Source of the DNA: SIG307 sp045596385
GTDB taxonomy: Bacteria; Bacillota; Clostridia; Lachnospirales; Lachnospiraceae
DNA length: 64,000 nt
Assembly (NCBI GenBank): GCA_045596385.1
Contig: JAZOCC010000021.1
Coordinates: 124,001-188,000, forward strand
Direction of reading: 5' to 3'
Position numbers and translations under genes: made by a program. The notes under the pieces are model-generated. The model made no database searches, was not told the origin of the DNA, and saw nothing but the letters and a program-made list of their open reading frames with translations. This document shows, one piece after another, positions 15,702 through 24,421 of the stretch; within the stretch, counting starts at the first letter, position 1; the number at the start of each line of letters is the position of its first letter.

Positions 15702-16892
15702 TTATTTCAGAATCAGACTCTGCACCACAAACAACACAGCCATAAAGCCGAAGTTGATTGCGGTAAACAGGAGGATATACTTCTTTGTCTGCTCCGGGTT
15801 GTGCTTCTTGTACTCGGAGAAGGTGATTAAGCTTGCTAAAGAAGCAATCAAAGTGCCCAGTCCGCCGATGTTGACTGCAGGAAGGAGACTTGCGTAGTCC
15901 GTTGTAAAGTGGGACAGGAGCACTGCACTCGGTACGTTGCTGATGCACTGGCAGGACAGGATACCGAAGAGTAAGGTATTCATCGGAAGGAGTCCTGAGA
16001 AGAAGTTGCTCACTGCCGGGATGCGTGCCAGATTTCCGCTGAAGACGAAAAATGCACAGAAGGTGGCAAGGAGCGGATAGTTTACTTCTTTGATGGACTT
16101 TCTGTCCATGAACAGAAGGATTACGGTAATTGCAAGAGTACCCCAGTGATACGGAATCACACGGAATACAATCAAAATGCTGGCTACGAACAGGACGGAG
16201 TAAATTACGGTTCTTCCTACCGGAAGGTGATATTCCTCGTCGTTTTTTAAGGTAAGCGGCGTCGGTTTTACGAAAAGGCAGATGCCGATGATGAGCAGGG
16301 TTGCGGTAACAAAGGACGGCAGCATAATCTGCACAAATTCAACCGTGCCGATGTTAAAGTAGGAATACAGATAAAGGTTTTGCGGATTGCCGAAGGGCGT
16401 CACCATACCTCCCAGGTTTGCCGCGATATTTTGCATAATAAAGGTAAAGGCCATGGCCTTTTTGTTATCGGTACTGTTCAGTACGAAGAAGCCCAACGGT
16501 AAAAATGTCAGCAGTGCCATGTCGTTTGCCAACAGCATAGAGCCTACGAATGTAATCATGACAAGTCCCAGTGTTGCATTTCGTAAGGTGTGAAGCTTGA
16601 TAACGATGGTCTTACTGATAACCTCAAACAGGTGGATGTGGGAAAATGCCGCAACTACCGCAAGGGTACAAAAAAGCGTCGCCAAGGTACGTAAATCAAA
16701 GTAGCCAAGGTACGCCGCATCCGGCGGAACGAGGACACAGGTGAATGCCATGGCTACCAGGGCAATGCAAAGAACCGCCTGCTTCTTTACGAAGACGGTG
16801 GCCGGTGCAAACAGTTGCTCGTTTAAAAGCTCCCAAAGGGAACGCTGATTTCTATGTATGGTAGGTCTGGTATGCAGAGAAGCGGTTCTCAT
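15702..16892 (-). CDS. SLC13/citrate-transporter-like permease
   Basis: A 396-residue polytopic membrane protein with about ten hydrophobic segments. The pattern DMALLTFLPL in the first half and NVPSAVLLS in the second, plus the re-entrant-loop sequence GGMVTPFGNPQN, fits the anion transporter (ArsB/CitT, DASS-like) fold. The substrate could be a dicarboxylate, an inorganic anion or Na+/H+ exchange; none can be chosen from sequence. It is transcribed alone on the minus strand. Confidence 0.75.
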   Translation of the reverse strand: MRTASLHTRPTIHRNQRSLWELLNEQLFAPATVFVKKQAVLCIALVAMAFTCVLVPPDAAYLGYFDLRTLATLFCTLAVVAAFSHIHLFEVISKTIVIKLHTLRNATLGLVMITFVGSMLLANDMALLTFLPLGFFVLNSTDNKKAMAFTFIMQNIAANLGGMVTPFGNPQNLYLYSYFNIGTVEFVQIMLPSFVTATLLIIGICLFVKPTPLTLKNDEEYHLPVGRTVIYSVLFVASILIVFRVIPYHWGTLAITVILLFMDRKSIKEVNYPLLATFCAFFVFSGNLARIPAVSNFFSGLLPMNTLLFGILSCQCISNVPSAVLLSHFTTDYASLLPAVNIGGLGTLIASLASLITFSEYKKHNPEQTKKYILLFTAINFGFMAVLFVVQSLILK

Positions 16893-17040
16893 AATTATCC
16901 CTCACATCATTTCTGAATTTCATGTACGGTTACTATAGTATATGTGTAGAATGCACACACAAATTCGATTGTAGCAGAAATTTGGAAAAATGCAAGAGGG
17001 AAGATAAGAAAAAGTTGCAAAGAGAAATAAAGCTTTTTTC

Positions 17041-17069
17041 TTGAATGGCGATAGATAATATGGTAGAAT
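17041..17069 (+). promoter_or_regulatory. Sigma-A promoter for the orphan HTH gene
   Basis: TTGAAT (17041-17046), a 17-bp spacer and TAGAAT (17064-17069). Confidence 0.7.
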
Positions 17070-17113
17070 GTGAACATAATTAGATTTTTATGTCATTGAA
17101 AGGTGGTGCTATT

Positions 17114-17530
17114 TTGAAAGACAAGGAGATTGATTTTGATAAATTGAGACAGGGCATGAAAAGAGAACTCACGTGGGAAATTGTTGAAGATATATATGTA
17201 GGGTGTAAATATAAGTTATATATGCCACAATATCAAACGCAAGAAGAGTTCGCCCGTTCTTTGGGGATTTCAAAAAGTAGAATTTCACAACTGAAAAAGG
17301 CCTATGAGTACTATCTTAGAAATAAGAATATCGTGGATCTTAAAAAAGCTCATCCAGATGTAGCCTATCGTTTATCGCGTGATGTTGATAATGAGAGTGA
17401 TTTACTGTGGTTTATGGAATGGCTTGAGAAGGAAGAAAAAACAACTTTAGAGAAGTGTAAATGTAAGCAGGCTGATAAATTTGTTGAAATGCATATAAAA
17501 GGTATAGATATCTTTAGTTTGTATAAATAG
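17114..17530 (+). CDS. Orphan HTH protein with low GC
   Basis: About 138 residues, starting at TTG behind AAAGGTGG (spacing 7). An in-frame ATG at 17090 lacks an upstream ribosome binding site. A helix-turn-helix is visible (TQEEFARSLGISKSRISQL), of the kind found in phage, conjugative or retron regulators. The DNA is clearly more AT-rich than its neighbours, and the gene has its own promoter and terminator. That suggests a recently acquired gene. No partner gene is adjacent. Confidence 0.65.
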   Translation: MKDKEIDFDKLRQGMKRELTWEIVEDIYVGCKYKLYMPQYQTQEEFARSLGISKSRISQLKKAYEYYLRNKNIVDLKKAHPDVAYRLSRDVDNESDLLWFMEWLEKEEKTTLEKCKCKQADKFVEMHIKGIDIFSLYK

Positions 17531-17534
17531 AGAA

Positions 17535-17575
17535 AAATAAAGGAAGCAAACCATTTGATTTGATTCCTTTATTTT
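17535..17575. terminator. Bidirectional terminator
   Basis: AAATAAAGGAA...CAAA pairs with TTTG.TTCCTTTATTT, with A-runs on the left and T-runs on the right, so it can end transcripts from both sides (HTH gene and the minus-strand gene at 17596). Confidence 0.8.
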
Positions 17576-17595
17576 AGTTCTCATGATAGTAATCC

Positions 17596-17880
17596 TTACT
17601 CCTCAAAATCCGCATCGGAAGCTTCGTTCGGGATGTAGTCGTCGTCTAACAGTTCGTACTCATCCTCGAATTGACCGTCTTCTACATAAACCGGATTCAG
17701 GTAACGGTATACTGCGAATGCAATCAATGCGATAGCAGCAACTGCACCAATGATAGCGAATACATAGAGTGCGGTATTTTTCTTTTCAAACTCTTCCTCT
17801 TCCTTCTTTAAGCGAAGTAACTCAGCAAGCTTATCGTTGCTGGAAACCAAATCTTCTAACTTTTTCATGATGTTGTTCAT
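17596..17880 (-). CDS. Small single-pass membrane protein
   Basis: A 94-residue protein with an N-terminal amphipathic, E/K-rich helix, one transmembrane segment (about residues 38-62) and a strongly acidic C-terminal tail (about 67-94). AGGAAAGGATGG precedes the ATG. The arrangement recurs in Lachnospiraceae proteins of unknown function. Promoter: extended -10 TATACT at 17945-17940 on the minus strand. Confidence 0.55.
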   Translation of the reverse strand: MNNIMKKLEDLVSSNDKLAELLRLKKEEEEFEKKNTALYVFAIIGAVAAIALIAFAVYRYLNPVYVEDGQFEDEYELLDDDYIPNEASDADFEE

Positions 17881-17939
17881 AGCGGTCCATCCTTTCCTAT
17901 TGTGAAAATAATATACGTTTACTCTTTCTATTTAGTTAG

Positions 17940-17945
17940 AGTATA
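17940..17945 (-). promoter_or_regulatory. Possible extended -10 promoter
   Basis: On the minus strand TATACT at 17945-17940 is preceded by TGG (extended -10); the -35 region is weak. A 15-base palindrome TAGAAAA-A-TTTTCTA lies at 17967-17981, near the -35 region. Confidence 0.4.
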
Positions 17946-17984
17946 CCATAGTGCGGCATAAATTACTAGAAAAATTTTCTAAAA

Positions 17985-20330
17985 TTAGCACTTTTTTAGG
18001 TTGGCGAAGGAAGCCAGCAGTTTTTTGACTCCGTAGGTGTCAAAGAGCACCGTTACTTCGAAGTCTCTGCCACCGTTCACGATATTGGTCACAGTGCCTA
18101 CACCGAATTTGATATGGCGGACCTTGTCACCTACTGCGTAGTTCAAGGAACCGGACGGACCGGTGCCGAAGTTCTTTGCCGGTGCGGCAGGAGTGGAAGC
18201 GTAAGGCATGGCGGAAGGTCTCGGTTTCGGCTTTTCAAAATCGAAGCCGCCGGCAGCGTTACTGTAGGAGACCGATTTTCTCGGAACCGGCATACTGCCG
18301 CCGGACATGGTCCGAATCGGGCTGCCGCCGAAGGCATTGTTCCGGAAGGTGTTTTGAGAGCCCGCCTGCTCCATCTTAAGGAGATACCGCGGAATCTCTT
18401 TGATGAAACGGGAGGTCGGGTTGTACTGGGTTTCGCCTCTTGCCATACGGGCGGAGGCGGCACTAAGGTGCAGCTCCTTCATGGCACGGGTGATGCCCAC
18501 GTAGCATAGACGGCGTTCCTCTTCAATCTCTTCTTCCGGCTTTTCTGCGTTGATGGAAACGTAGCTCGGAAAGAGGCCGTCCTCCATGCCGCATAAGTAT
18601 ACGTACGGGAACTCCAGACCCTTTGCGGCATGAAGTGTCATGAGTACGGTCACATCCGTGGATTCGTCCAGAGTGTCGATATCCGCAACGAGAGCAACTT
18701 CTTCTAAGAAACCGCTTAAGGTCGGTTCGTCGGCAGTCTGCTCGTAGAGAACTGCCTTATTGATGAGTTCATCTACGTTTGCCAGACGCTCCGCAGCTTC
18801 CTCGTCGTCTGCGGCGGAGGATTTGATTTCCTCGGTCAGACCGGTACCTTCCATGATTTCCTCAATCAAATTCTTTAAGGTATAATTCTGGGAAATCGGT
18901 TTGCTCCGCAGAGCTTCGATAAAGGCCACAAAGGAGGTCAGCTTTCCGCAGGCTCGGGCCACGGACGGAATAAACTCCGCATGACGCAAGGCCTCGTAGA
19001 AGGTCATACCGTTTGTCTCTGCGTAGTCATCGATACGGTCCACGGTGGTAAGGCCGATGCCACGCTTCGGAACGTTGATGATACGCTTTACTGCTAAGTT
19101 ATCCAGGGCGTTGTCAATGGTTTTTAAGTAAGCCAGTAGGTCCTTGATTTCTTTACGCTGGTAGAAATTGATGCTTCCGATGACGCGGTACGGAATGTTT
19201 CTGGCGATGAGTTTTTCTTCGAATACACGGGACTGGGCGTTGGTGCGGTATAAAATCGCAAAGTCCTTATAGGCAGCTCCCTTTTCGTCTGCGTAGTCCC
19301 GGATGCTCTGTGCTACGCCCTCTGCCTCGGCATAGTCCGTAGGATACTGGGTAAAGAAGACCGGAGAGCCTTCCTCGTTTTCGGTCCAGAGGGACTTGTC
19401 CTTCCGGCCGATGTTATGATGAATGACTTCGTTTGCCGCAGACAAAATGTTACCGGTGGAACGGTAGTTTTGCTCCAGGCGGATAACATGGGCGTTCGGG
19501 TAAATTTTTTCAAAGTTCAGTATGTTCTGAATATTAGCACCGCGGAACTTGTAGATGGACTGGTCGTCGTCGCCTACCACGCATAAATTCTGCTCCAATG
19601 CGCCTTCTTCATTGGTGTAGTTTGCCAAAAGGGAGATGAGGCGGAACTGGGCGGTGTTGGTATCCTGGTACTCGTCCACCATGATGTAACGAAAGCGGCG
19701 GCGATAGTAGTCCAGTACCTCCGGGTTCGTCTGGAACAATTCCACGGTCTTCATAATCAAATCGTCAAAGTCCAGGGCATTGTTGGCCTTTAAGCGTTTC
19801 TGATACTCGGTGTAGACGCGGGAAAAGTTCTTTTTGGAAAAGTCCATGTTGGCCCGCATGGCGTATTCCTCCGGAGAAATCAGTTCATCCTTTGCGGAGG
19901 AAATGGCGGACAAAAAGGTCCGCTCTTTCACATTTTTCGTATCGATGTTTAAGGACTTACAAATATCCCGTACCAGAGTTTTCTGGTCATCGGAATCGTA
20001 AATGGTAAAGTTCCGGCTGTAGCCTAAGGACTCGATAAAACGGCGTAAAATCCTCACACAGGTGGAGTGGAAGGTACTGACCCAGATGTTCTCCGCACCA
20101 TAGCTGACGATTTTGTCCACACGTTCCCTCATTTCCTTTGCCGCCTTGTTGGTAAAGGTAATGGCGAGAATCTGGAAGGGACTGACGCCCTGTTCTTCGA
20201 TTAAGTATGCGATGCGGTGGGTCAGAACCCGGGTCTTTCCGGAGCCAGCACCCGCTAAAATAAGGAGCGGTCCTTTGTCAAAAAAAACAGCTTCCCGCTG
20301 CATTGGATTTAAGGTGTCGTATATACTCAT
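17985..20330 (-). CDS. pcrA: ATP-dependent DNA helicase PcrA
   Basis: A 781-residue superfamily 1A helicase. Walker A AGAGSGKT (26-33), Walker B DEYQDTN, motif III-type GDDDQSIYKFRGA and motif VI-type VGITRAMKEL are present in order, with the 1A, 1B, 2A and 2B domains. The C-terminal tail holds the conserved GDKVRHIKFGVGTV motif that docks on RNA polymerase in PcrA family members. It unwinds DNA 3'-to-5' for repair and rolling-circle replication. Its minus-strand promoter has an extended -10 at 20376-20371. Confidence 0.95.
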   Translation of the reverse strand: MSIYDTLNPMQREAVFFDKGPLLILAGAGSGKTRVLTHRIAYLIEEQGVSPFQILAITFTNKAAKEMRERVDKIVSYGAENIWVSTFHSTCVRILRRFIESLGYSRNFTIYDSDDQKTLVRDICKSLNIDTKNVKERTFLSAISSAKDELISPEEYAMRANMDFSKKNFSRVYTEYQKRLKANNALDFDDLIMKTVELFQTNPEVLDYYRRRFRYIMVDEYQDTNTAQFRLISLLANYTNEEGALEQNLCVVGDDDQSIYKFRGANIQNILNFEKIYPNAHVIRLEQNYRSTGNILSAANEVIHHNIGRKDKSLWTENEEGSPVFFTQYPTDYAEAEGVAQSIRDYADEKGAAYKDFAILYRTNAQSRVFEEKLIARNIPYRVIGSINFYQRKEIKDLLAYLKTIDNALDNLAVKRIINVPKRGIGLTTVDRIDDYAETNGMTFYEALRHAEFIPSVARACGKLTSFVAFIEALRSKPISQNYTLKNLIEEIMEGTGLTEEIKSSAADDEEAAERLANVDELINKAVLYEQTADEPTLSGFLEEVALVADIDTLDESTDVTVLMTLHAAKGLEFPYVYLCGMEDGLFPSYVSINAEKPEEEIEEERRLCYVGITRAMKELHLSAASARMARGETQYNPTSRFIKEIPRYLLKMEQAGSQNTFRNNAFGGSPIRTMSGGSMPVPRKSVSYSNAAGGFDFEKPKPRPSAMPYASTPAAPAKNFGTGPSGSLNYAVGDKVRHIKFGVGTVTNIVNGGRDFEVTVLFDTYGVKKLLASFANLKKC

Positions 20331-20403
20331 AATTGCCTCGTTTCTTTGATATCTTGGGATTTATGGTAACAGTATAGCATACCGTGTGAAAAAAAGAAAG
20401 TAC

Positions 20404-20432
20404 TTGCAACACAGTTTCGAATACTATATAAT
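20404..20432 (+). promoter_or_regulatory. Sigma-A promoter for the DUF1836 gene
   Basis: TTGCAA (20404-20409), a 17-bp spacer and TATAAT (20427-20432). It diverges from the pcrA promoter. Confidence 0.7.
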
Positions 20433-20461
20433 ATAGAGAGGAAGAGAAGGAGGTTGATGGG

Positions 20462-21160
20462 ATGGCCTGGGAAGACAGTGAAGAGTTACGCGAGCTTCTT
20501 GACAGATTAAAAGAGATTTCCTATGTACAGCCGGACGAGCTGCCGAACATAGATTTATATATGGATCAGGTAACGACCTTTATGGATCGTCATCTGGCTT
20601 CTTCAAAGCGCTATGACGAGGACAAGTTGTTAACCAAAACGATGATTAACAACTATACGAAGAACGAGCTGTTACCGTCTCCGAGTAAGAAAAAGTATTC
20701 TAAGGACCACATGTATCTCTTGATTCTGATTTACTATTTAAAGAGCGTGTTGTCCATCACAGATATTCAGGCGATTTTAAAGCCTCTGAATGAGAAGTTT
20801 TTCGACGGTGCGGGCGAGGTGCCGTTTGAAAAGATTTACGAGGAGATTTTTGCCATTCAGAAGGCGCAGTCCGATGTGGTGGCAAAGGATTTGGCCCGGA
20901 AATGGAAGGCGGTCCAGGGTACCTACGGTGAGGTAAAGAAGAAGGATCAGCAGGAGTTTTTGCGGAAGCTCTCCCTGATTTGTATGCTGAGCTTTGATGT
21001 ATACATGAAGAAGCAGATTATCGAGCAGATTATCGATAAGGAGTTTGCACCGCATGATGCGGAAGTTGCGGAGAAGGACGAGAAGCAGGAGAAGGCAAAG
21101 AAGAAGGATGAAAAGGCGGAAAAGAAAGCCGAGAAAAAGTCCGAAGAGAAAAAGAAGTAG
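20462..21160 (+). CDS. DUF1836 family protein
   Basis: A 232-residue protein whose middle part (LTKTMINNYTKNELLPSPSK, then MYLLILIYYLKSVLSI) matches DUF1836. That segment has HTH-like features, and the family is often treated as a putative regulator. The C-terminal 35 residues are almost entirely K and E, a low-complexity tail absent from typical members. It is a single gene with promoter and terminator. Function unknown. Confidence 0.8.
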   Translation: MAWEDSEELRELLDRLKEISYVQPDELPNIDLYMDQVTTFMDRHLASSKRYDEDKLLTKTMINNYTKNELLPSPSKKKYSKDHMYLLILIYYLKSVLSITDIQAILKPLNEKFFDGAGEVPFEKIYEEIFAIQKAQSDVVAKDLARKWKAVQGTYGEVKKKDQQEFLRKLSLICMLSFDVYMKKQIIEQIIDKEFAPHDAEVAEKDEKQEKAKKKDEKAEKKAEKKSEEKKK

Positions 21161-21179
21161 AAAGGCTGCAGAAAAAGAA

Positions 21180-21220
21180 GGTGTCGCAGAACCGGAGAGG
21201 AACTGCGACACTTGTTTTTG
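21180..21220. terminator. Terminator between convergent genes
   Basis: GTGTCGCAG (21181-21189) pairs with CTGCGACAC (21203-21211), with a T-run to the right and an A/T-rich mirror on the left, so it may serve both strands. Confidence 0.75.
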
Positions 21221-21229
21221 GATAAAATA

Positions 21230-21547
21230 CTATTTGGTTTCTGTGGAAATATCAAACGGAAGCTGCGGTACACGTTCAAATACCATGTCGTAACCGTCGT
21301 TGCCGTAGTTTAAGGAACGATTTACACGGCTGATGGTAGCTGTGGAAGCACCGGTCTTTTCTGCGATTTCCAAATAGGTTTTGTGAGCTCGCAACATGGC
21401 AGCTACTTCAAAACGCTGGGAAAGAGAAAGTAATTCGTTAATGGTACATACATCTTCAAAGAATGTATAGCACTCTTCTCTGTCCTTTAAAGAGAGAATT
21501 GCATCAAATAAATAGTCTACCGCAGGTGTTCTGATTGTTTTACTCAT
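21230..21547 (-). CDS. yerC: TrpR-superfamily regulator YerC
   Basis: A 105-residue TrpR-like DNA-binding protein of the YerC/YecD family: ILSLKDREECYTFFEDVCTI at the N-terminal dimer core, and the HTH LEIAEKTGASTATISRVNR. Family members described as HisR in Firmicutes control histidine genes, which makes this a candidate regulator of the his operon at 59133 in the same window. In Bacillus, yerC lies near pcrA and ligA, as it does here. The ribosome binding site AAAGGAGGT is 9 bases before the ATG. Confidence 0.88.
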   Translation of the reverse strand: MSKTIRTPAVDYLFDAILSLKDREECYTFFEDVCTINELLSLSQRFEVAAMLRAHKTYLEIAEKTGASTATISRVNRSLNYGNDGYDMVFERVPQLPFDISTETK

Positions 21548-21598
21548 ATGAGATAAACCTCCTTTGTAATGGAAAGTGCTTTCTTTTTTTACAGTAAT

Positions 21599-21627
21599 AT
21601 TTTACCACGACAAAGAATTGAAGTAAA
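21599..21627 (-). promoter_or_regulatory. Promoter of yerC
   Basis: On the minus strand TTTACT (21627-21622), a 17-bp spacer and TAAAAT (21604-21599). Confidence 0.55.
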
Positions 21628-21802
21628 GAGTTTTTTTGTATTTTGTGAAAATTTTTTTGAGAATTCGTGTTTTACTGAAAAATGGCGCTGAAAGTTTTTG
21701 TTTTTTATAGTGGAAATTATGAAAGAAATGTGGTATTATGTTACGGTAATACACCCTGTAGGGCGTAGTCTGGGATATTTTGGAAGGAATACGGATGGTA
21801 AT

Positions 21803-22681
21803 ATGTACGAGATTATTAGAAAAGAACAGTTAAGCGATGCCATTGTCATGATGGAAGTAAAGGCGGAACGGGTGGCAAAAGCCTGCCGGCCGGGACAGTT
21901 TGTAATTGTAAAAATAGACGAGCGGGGAGAACGTATTCCGCTGACGATTTGTGACTATTCCAGAGAAAAAGGAACCGTTACGATTGTGTTCCAGATTGTG
22001 GGAGCATCCACCTATCGTATGGCTGACCTGAAAGCCGGAGATGCGTTCCGGGACTTTGTGGGTCCGTTAGGTAATTACTGCGAGTGGATTGACGAGCCGG
22101 CAGAGGAGATAAAAAAGAAAAAGATTTTATTTGTGGCAGGCGGTGTCGGAACGGCGCCGGTGTATCCGCAGGTAAAATGGTTACATAGTAAGGGGATTGC
22201 GGCGGATTGTATTATCGGAGCCAGAAATCAGAGTCTTGTGATTTTAGAGGATGAGATGCGCGGAGTTGCGGAAAATCTTTACGTGACGACGGATGACGGT
22301 TCCTACGGGATGAAGGGTAACGTAAACGACTGCATTAAGAAGCTTGTGCAAGAGGGCAAGTCTTATGATTTGGTGGTTGCCATCGGACCGTTAATTATGA
22401 TGAAGTTTGTAAGCCTTTTGACAAAGGAGTTAGGCATTCCGACGATTGTAAGTTTAAATCCGATTATGGTGGACGGAACCGGTATGTGCGGTGCCTGTCG
22501 TGTGGCAGTGGGAGATGAAATCAAGTTTGCCTGTGTAGACGGTCCGGAGTTTGACGGTCATCTGGTGGATTTTGACCAGGCCATGAAGCGTCAGCAGATG
22601 TACAAGACGGAAGAGGGACGCAGATATTTAAAGGAAAAAGAGGGCGCTACCCATCACGGCGGTTGCGGTCATTGTGAATAA
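21803..22681 (+). CDS. nfnA: NfnA: FAD/[2Fe-2S] small subunit of electron-bifurcating ferredoxin-NADP oxidoreductase
   Basis: A 292-residue protein of the dihydroorotate dehydrogenase B/sulfhydrogenase gamma type. An FAD/NAD-binding Rossmann part shows VAGGVGTAPVYP, and a C-terminal [2Fe-2S] region has MCGACRVA plus a later cysteine (CVDG). Paired with the glutamate-synthase-like large subunit directly downstream it forms NfnAB, which couples exergonic NADPH oxidation to NAD+ and ferredoxin reduction. ATG 21803 was chosen for its upstream GGATGG; the earlier in-frame ATG at 21698 lacks one. A C-terminal HHGGCGHCE adds extra cysteines. Confidence 0.85.
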   Translation: MYEIIRKEQLSDAIVMMEVKAERVAKACRPGQFVIVKIDERGERIPLTICDYSREKGTVTIVFQIVGASTYRMADLKAGDAFRDFVGPLGNYCEWIDEPAEEIKKKKILFVAGGVGTAPVYPQVKWLHSKGIAADCIIGARNQSLVILEDEMRGVAENLYVTTDDGSYGMKGNVNDCIKKLVQEGKSYDLVVAIGPLIMMKFVSLLTKELGIPTIVSLNPIMVDGTGMCGACRVAVGDEIKFACVDGPEFDGHLVDFDQAMKRQQMYKTEEGRRYLKEKEGATHHGGCGHCE

Positions 22682-22706
22682 TTGCAAAGAGTTTAGGAGA
22701 GAGAAA

Positions 22707-24092
22707 ATGGATGTGTTAAAACGTGTTCCGGTGCGGGAACAGGACCCGGCGGAACGTGCTCATAATTTTGATGAGGTATGTCTCGGCTATTCCTTAGAGG
22801 AGGCAAAGGCAGAGGCAGACCGTTGCTTAAAGTGTAAGAATCCGAAGTGCCAGACCGGTTGTCCGGTAAATATTGATATTCCGCGCTTTATCGGAAAGGT
22901 CAGTGAAGGTGACGTGGAAGGTGCGTATCACGTGATTTCCGAGTATTCCGCCCTGCCGGCGGTATGCGGTCGCGTTTGTCCGCAGGAGTCCCAGTGTGAA
23001 GCAAAGTGTATCCGTGGCATTAAGGGAGATGCGATTTCCATCGGTAAGCTGGAGCGTTTTGTGGCGGATTATGCCAGAGAGCATGAACTTCGTCCGGTGG
23101 TACAGGCCGAGAAGAAAAATAAAAAGGTAGCAGTCATCGGCTCCGGACCTGCGGGACTTACCTGTGCGGGAGATTTGGCAAAGAACGGTTACGATGTGAC
23201 GATTTTCGAGGCACTTCACGAGCCGGGTGGAGTACTTGTTTACGGTATTCCGGAGTTTCGTCTGCCGAAGGATACGGTGGTAAAGAGCGAGATTGAGAAT
23301 GTGAAAGCATTAGGTGTTAAGATTGAGACCAATGTGGTCATCGGTAAGTCTGTGACCATTGACGAGCTTTTGACGGAAGAAGGATTTTCTGCGGTATTCG
23401 TAGGCTCCGGAGCGGGACTTCCGAAGTTCATGGGAATTCCGGGAGAGAATGCCAACGGTGTATTTTCCGCCAATGAGTACCTGACCCGTAATAATCTGAT
23501 GAAGGCTTTTACGGATGACCATGATACCCCGATTGCTGCCGGTAAGAAGGTGGCCGTTGTGGGTGGCGGAAATGTAGCCATGGATGCGGCTCGTACAGCA
23601 CTGCGTCTCGGTGCGGAGGTATATATTGTGTACCGCCGCGGAGAAGAGGAACTTCCTGCCCGTGTGGAAGAGGTACATCATGCAAAGGAAGAGGGCGTTA
23701 TCTTTAAGCTTTTGACCAATCCGAAGGAGATTCTGGTGGATGAAAACGGCTGGGTTAAGGGGATGCGTTGTGTACAGATGGCTCTTGGTGCGCCGGATGC
23801 GTCCGGACGGCGTCAGCCGGTAGAGGTTGAAGGATCTGATTTCGAACTGGAATTAGACACGGTGATTATGTCTTTAGGGACCAGCCCGAACCCGCTCATT
23901 GTTTCTACGACTGAAGGTCTGGAAGCAAACCGAAGAGGTTGTATTGTGGCAACGGAGGAGACAGGCTGTACCAGTAAGGACGGTGTATTTGCGGGCGGTG
24001 ATGCGGTGACCGGTGCGGCAACGGTAATTCTGGCTATGGGTGCCGGAAAGGCTGCGGCAAAGGGTATTGATGAGTATCTTTCCGGGAAGTAA
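22707..24092 (+). CDS. nfnB: NfnB: large subunit of NADH-dependent reduced ferredoxin:NADP oxidoreductase
   Basis: A 461-residue protein homologous to the glutamate synthase small chain. Two cysteine clusters (CLKCKNPKCQTGC and CGRVCPQESQCEAKC) hold [4Fe-4S] centres; VIGSGPAGLTCAGDL binds FAD and VVGGGNVAMDAARTALRLG binds NADPH. No glutamate synthase large subunit is adjacent, and an NfnA gene is, so bifurcating NfnAB is the better call than GltD. ATG 22707 follows TTTAGGAGAG. A terminator follows. Confidence 0.88.
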   Translation: MDVLKRVPVREQDPAERAHNFDEVCLGYSLEEAKAEADRCLKCKNPKCQTGCPVNIDIPRFIGKVSEGDVEGAYHVISEYSALPAVCGRVCPQESQCEAKCIRGIKGDAISIGKLERFVADYAREHELRPVVQAEKKNKKVAVIGSGPAGLTCAGDLAKNGYDVTIFEALHEPGGVLVYGIPEFRLPKDTVVKSEIENVKALGVKIETNVVIGKSVTIDELLTEEGFSAVFVGSGAGLPKFMGIPGENANGVFSANEYLTRNNLMKAFTDDHDTPIAAGKKVAVVGGGNVAMDAARTALRLGAEVYIVYRRGEEELPARVEEVHHAKEEGVIFKLLTNPKEILVDENGWVKGMRCVQMALGAPDASGRRQPVEVEGSDFELELDTVIMSLGTSPNPLIVSTTEGLEANRRGCIVATEETGCTSKDGVFAGGDAVTGAATVILAMGAGKAAAKGIDEYLSGK

Positions 24093-24140
24093 AAAACAGG
24101 ACCGGAAACGGTTATTATAAAAATATGGGTACCAAAGGGT

Positions 24141-24189
24141 AAAAAGTGGTAAAAGCCTTGAATTATAAGGCTTTTTGCCACTTTTTTTA
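24141..24189 (+). terminator. Intrinsic terminator after nfnB
   Basis: AAGTGG.AAAAGCCTT (24144-24159) pairs with AAGGCTTTTTGCCACTT, followed by a T-run to 24188. Confidence 0.85.
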
Positions 24190-24249
24190 TACGTTTGAAT
24201 TCGTCGGATTGCATAAAGAAAGTGGGGAAAGTTTGGTAAGTATTCCGTC

Positions 24250-24278
24250 TTGCAAAGTGTCTGAGGGGTTGGTAAAAT
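24250..24278 (+). promoter_or_regulatory. Sigma-A promoter; content of the 24093-24421 gap
   Basis: TTGCAA (24250-24255), a 17-bp spacer and TAAAAT (24273-24278). The 329-base gap between nfnB and the DUF5688 gene holds the nfnB terminator, this promoter and a short hairpin ACTCTG-CTT-CAGAGT near 24324-24338; nothing else is visible. Confidence 0.65.
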
Positions 24279-24421
24279 TAAACTAAGATATCACATACGA
24301 ATTCGAATTTCTGAATATCTTCACTCTGCTTCAGAGTATGTTTCCATGGAACGGTTGTTATGAAATACATAAGGAAAACGTGGGCTTATTTGTATTGCAA
24401 AAGAAAAGAGAAAGGCGAAAA

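Noticed and set aside
17090..17113. ATG at 17090 as start of the orphan HTH gene
   Set aside because: No ribosome binding site precedes it, while AAAGGTGG is correctly spaced before the TTG at 17114.
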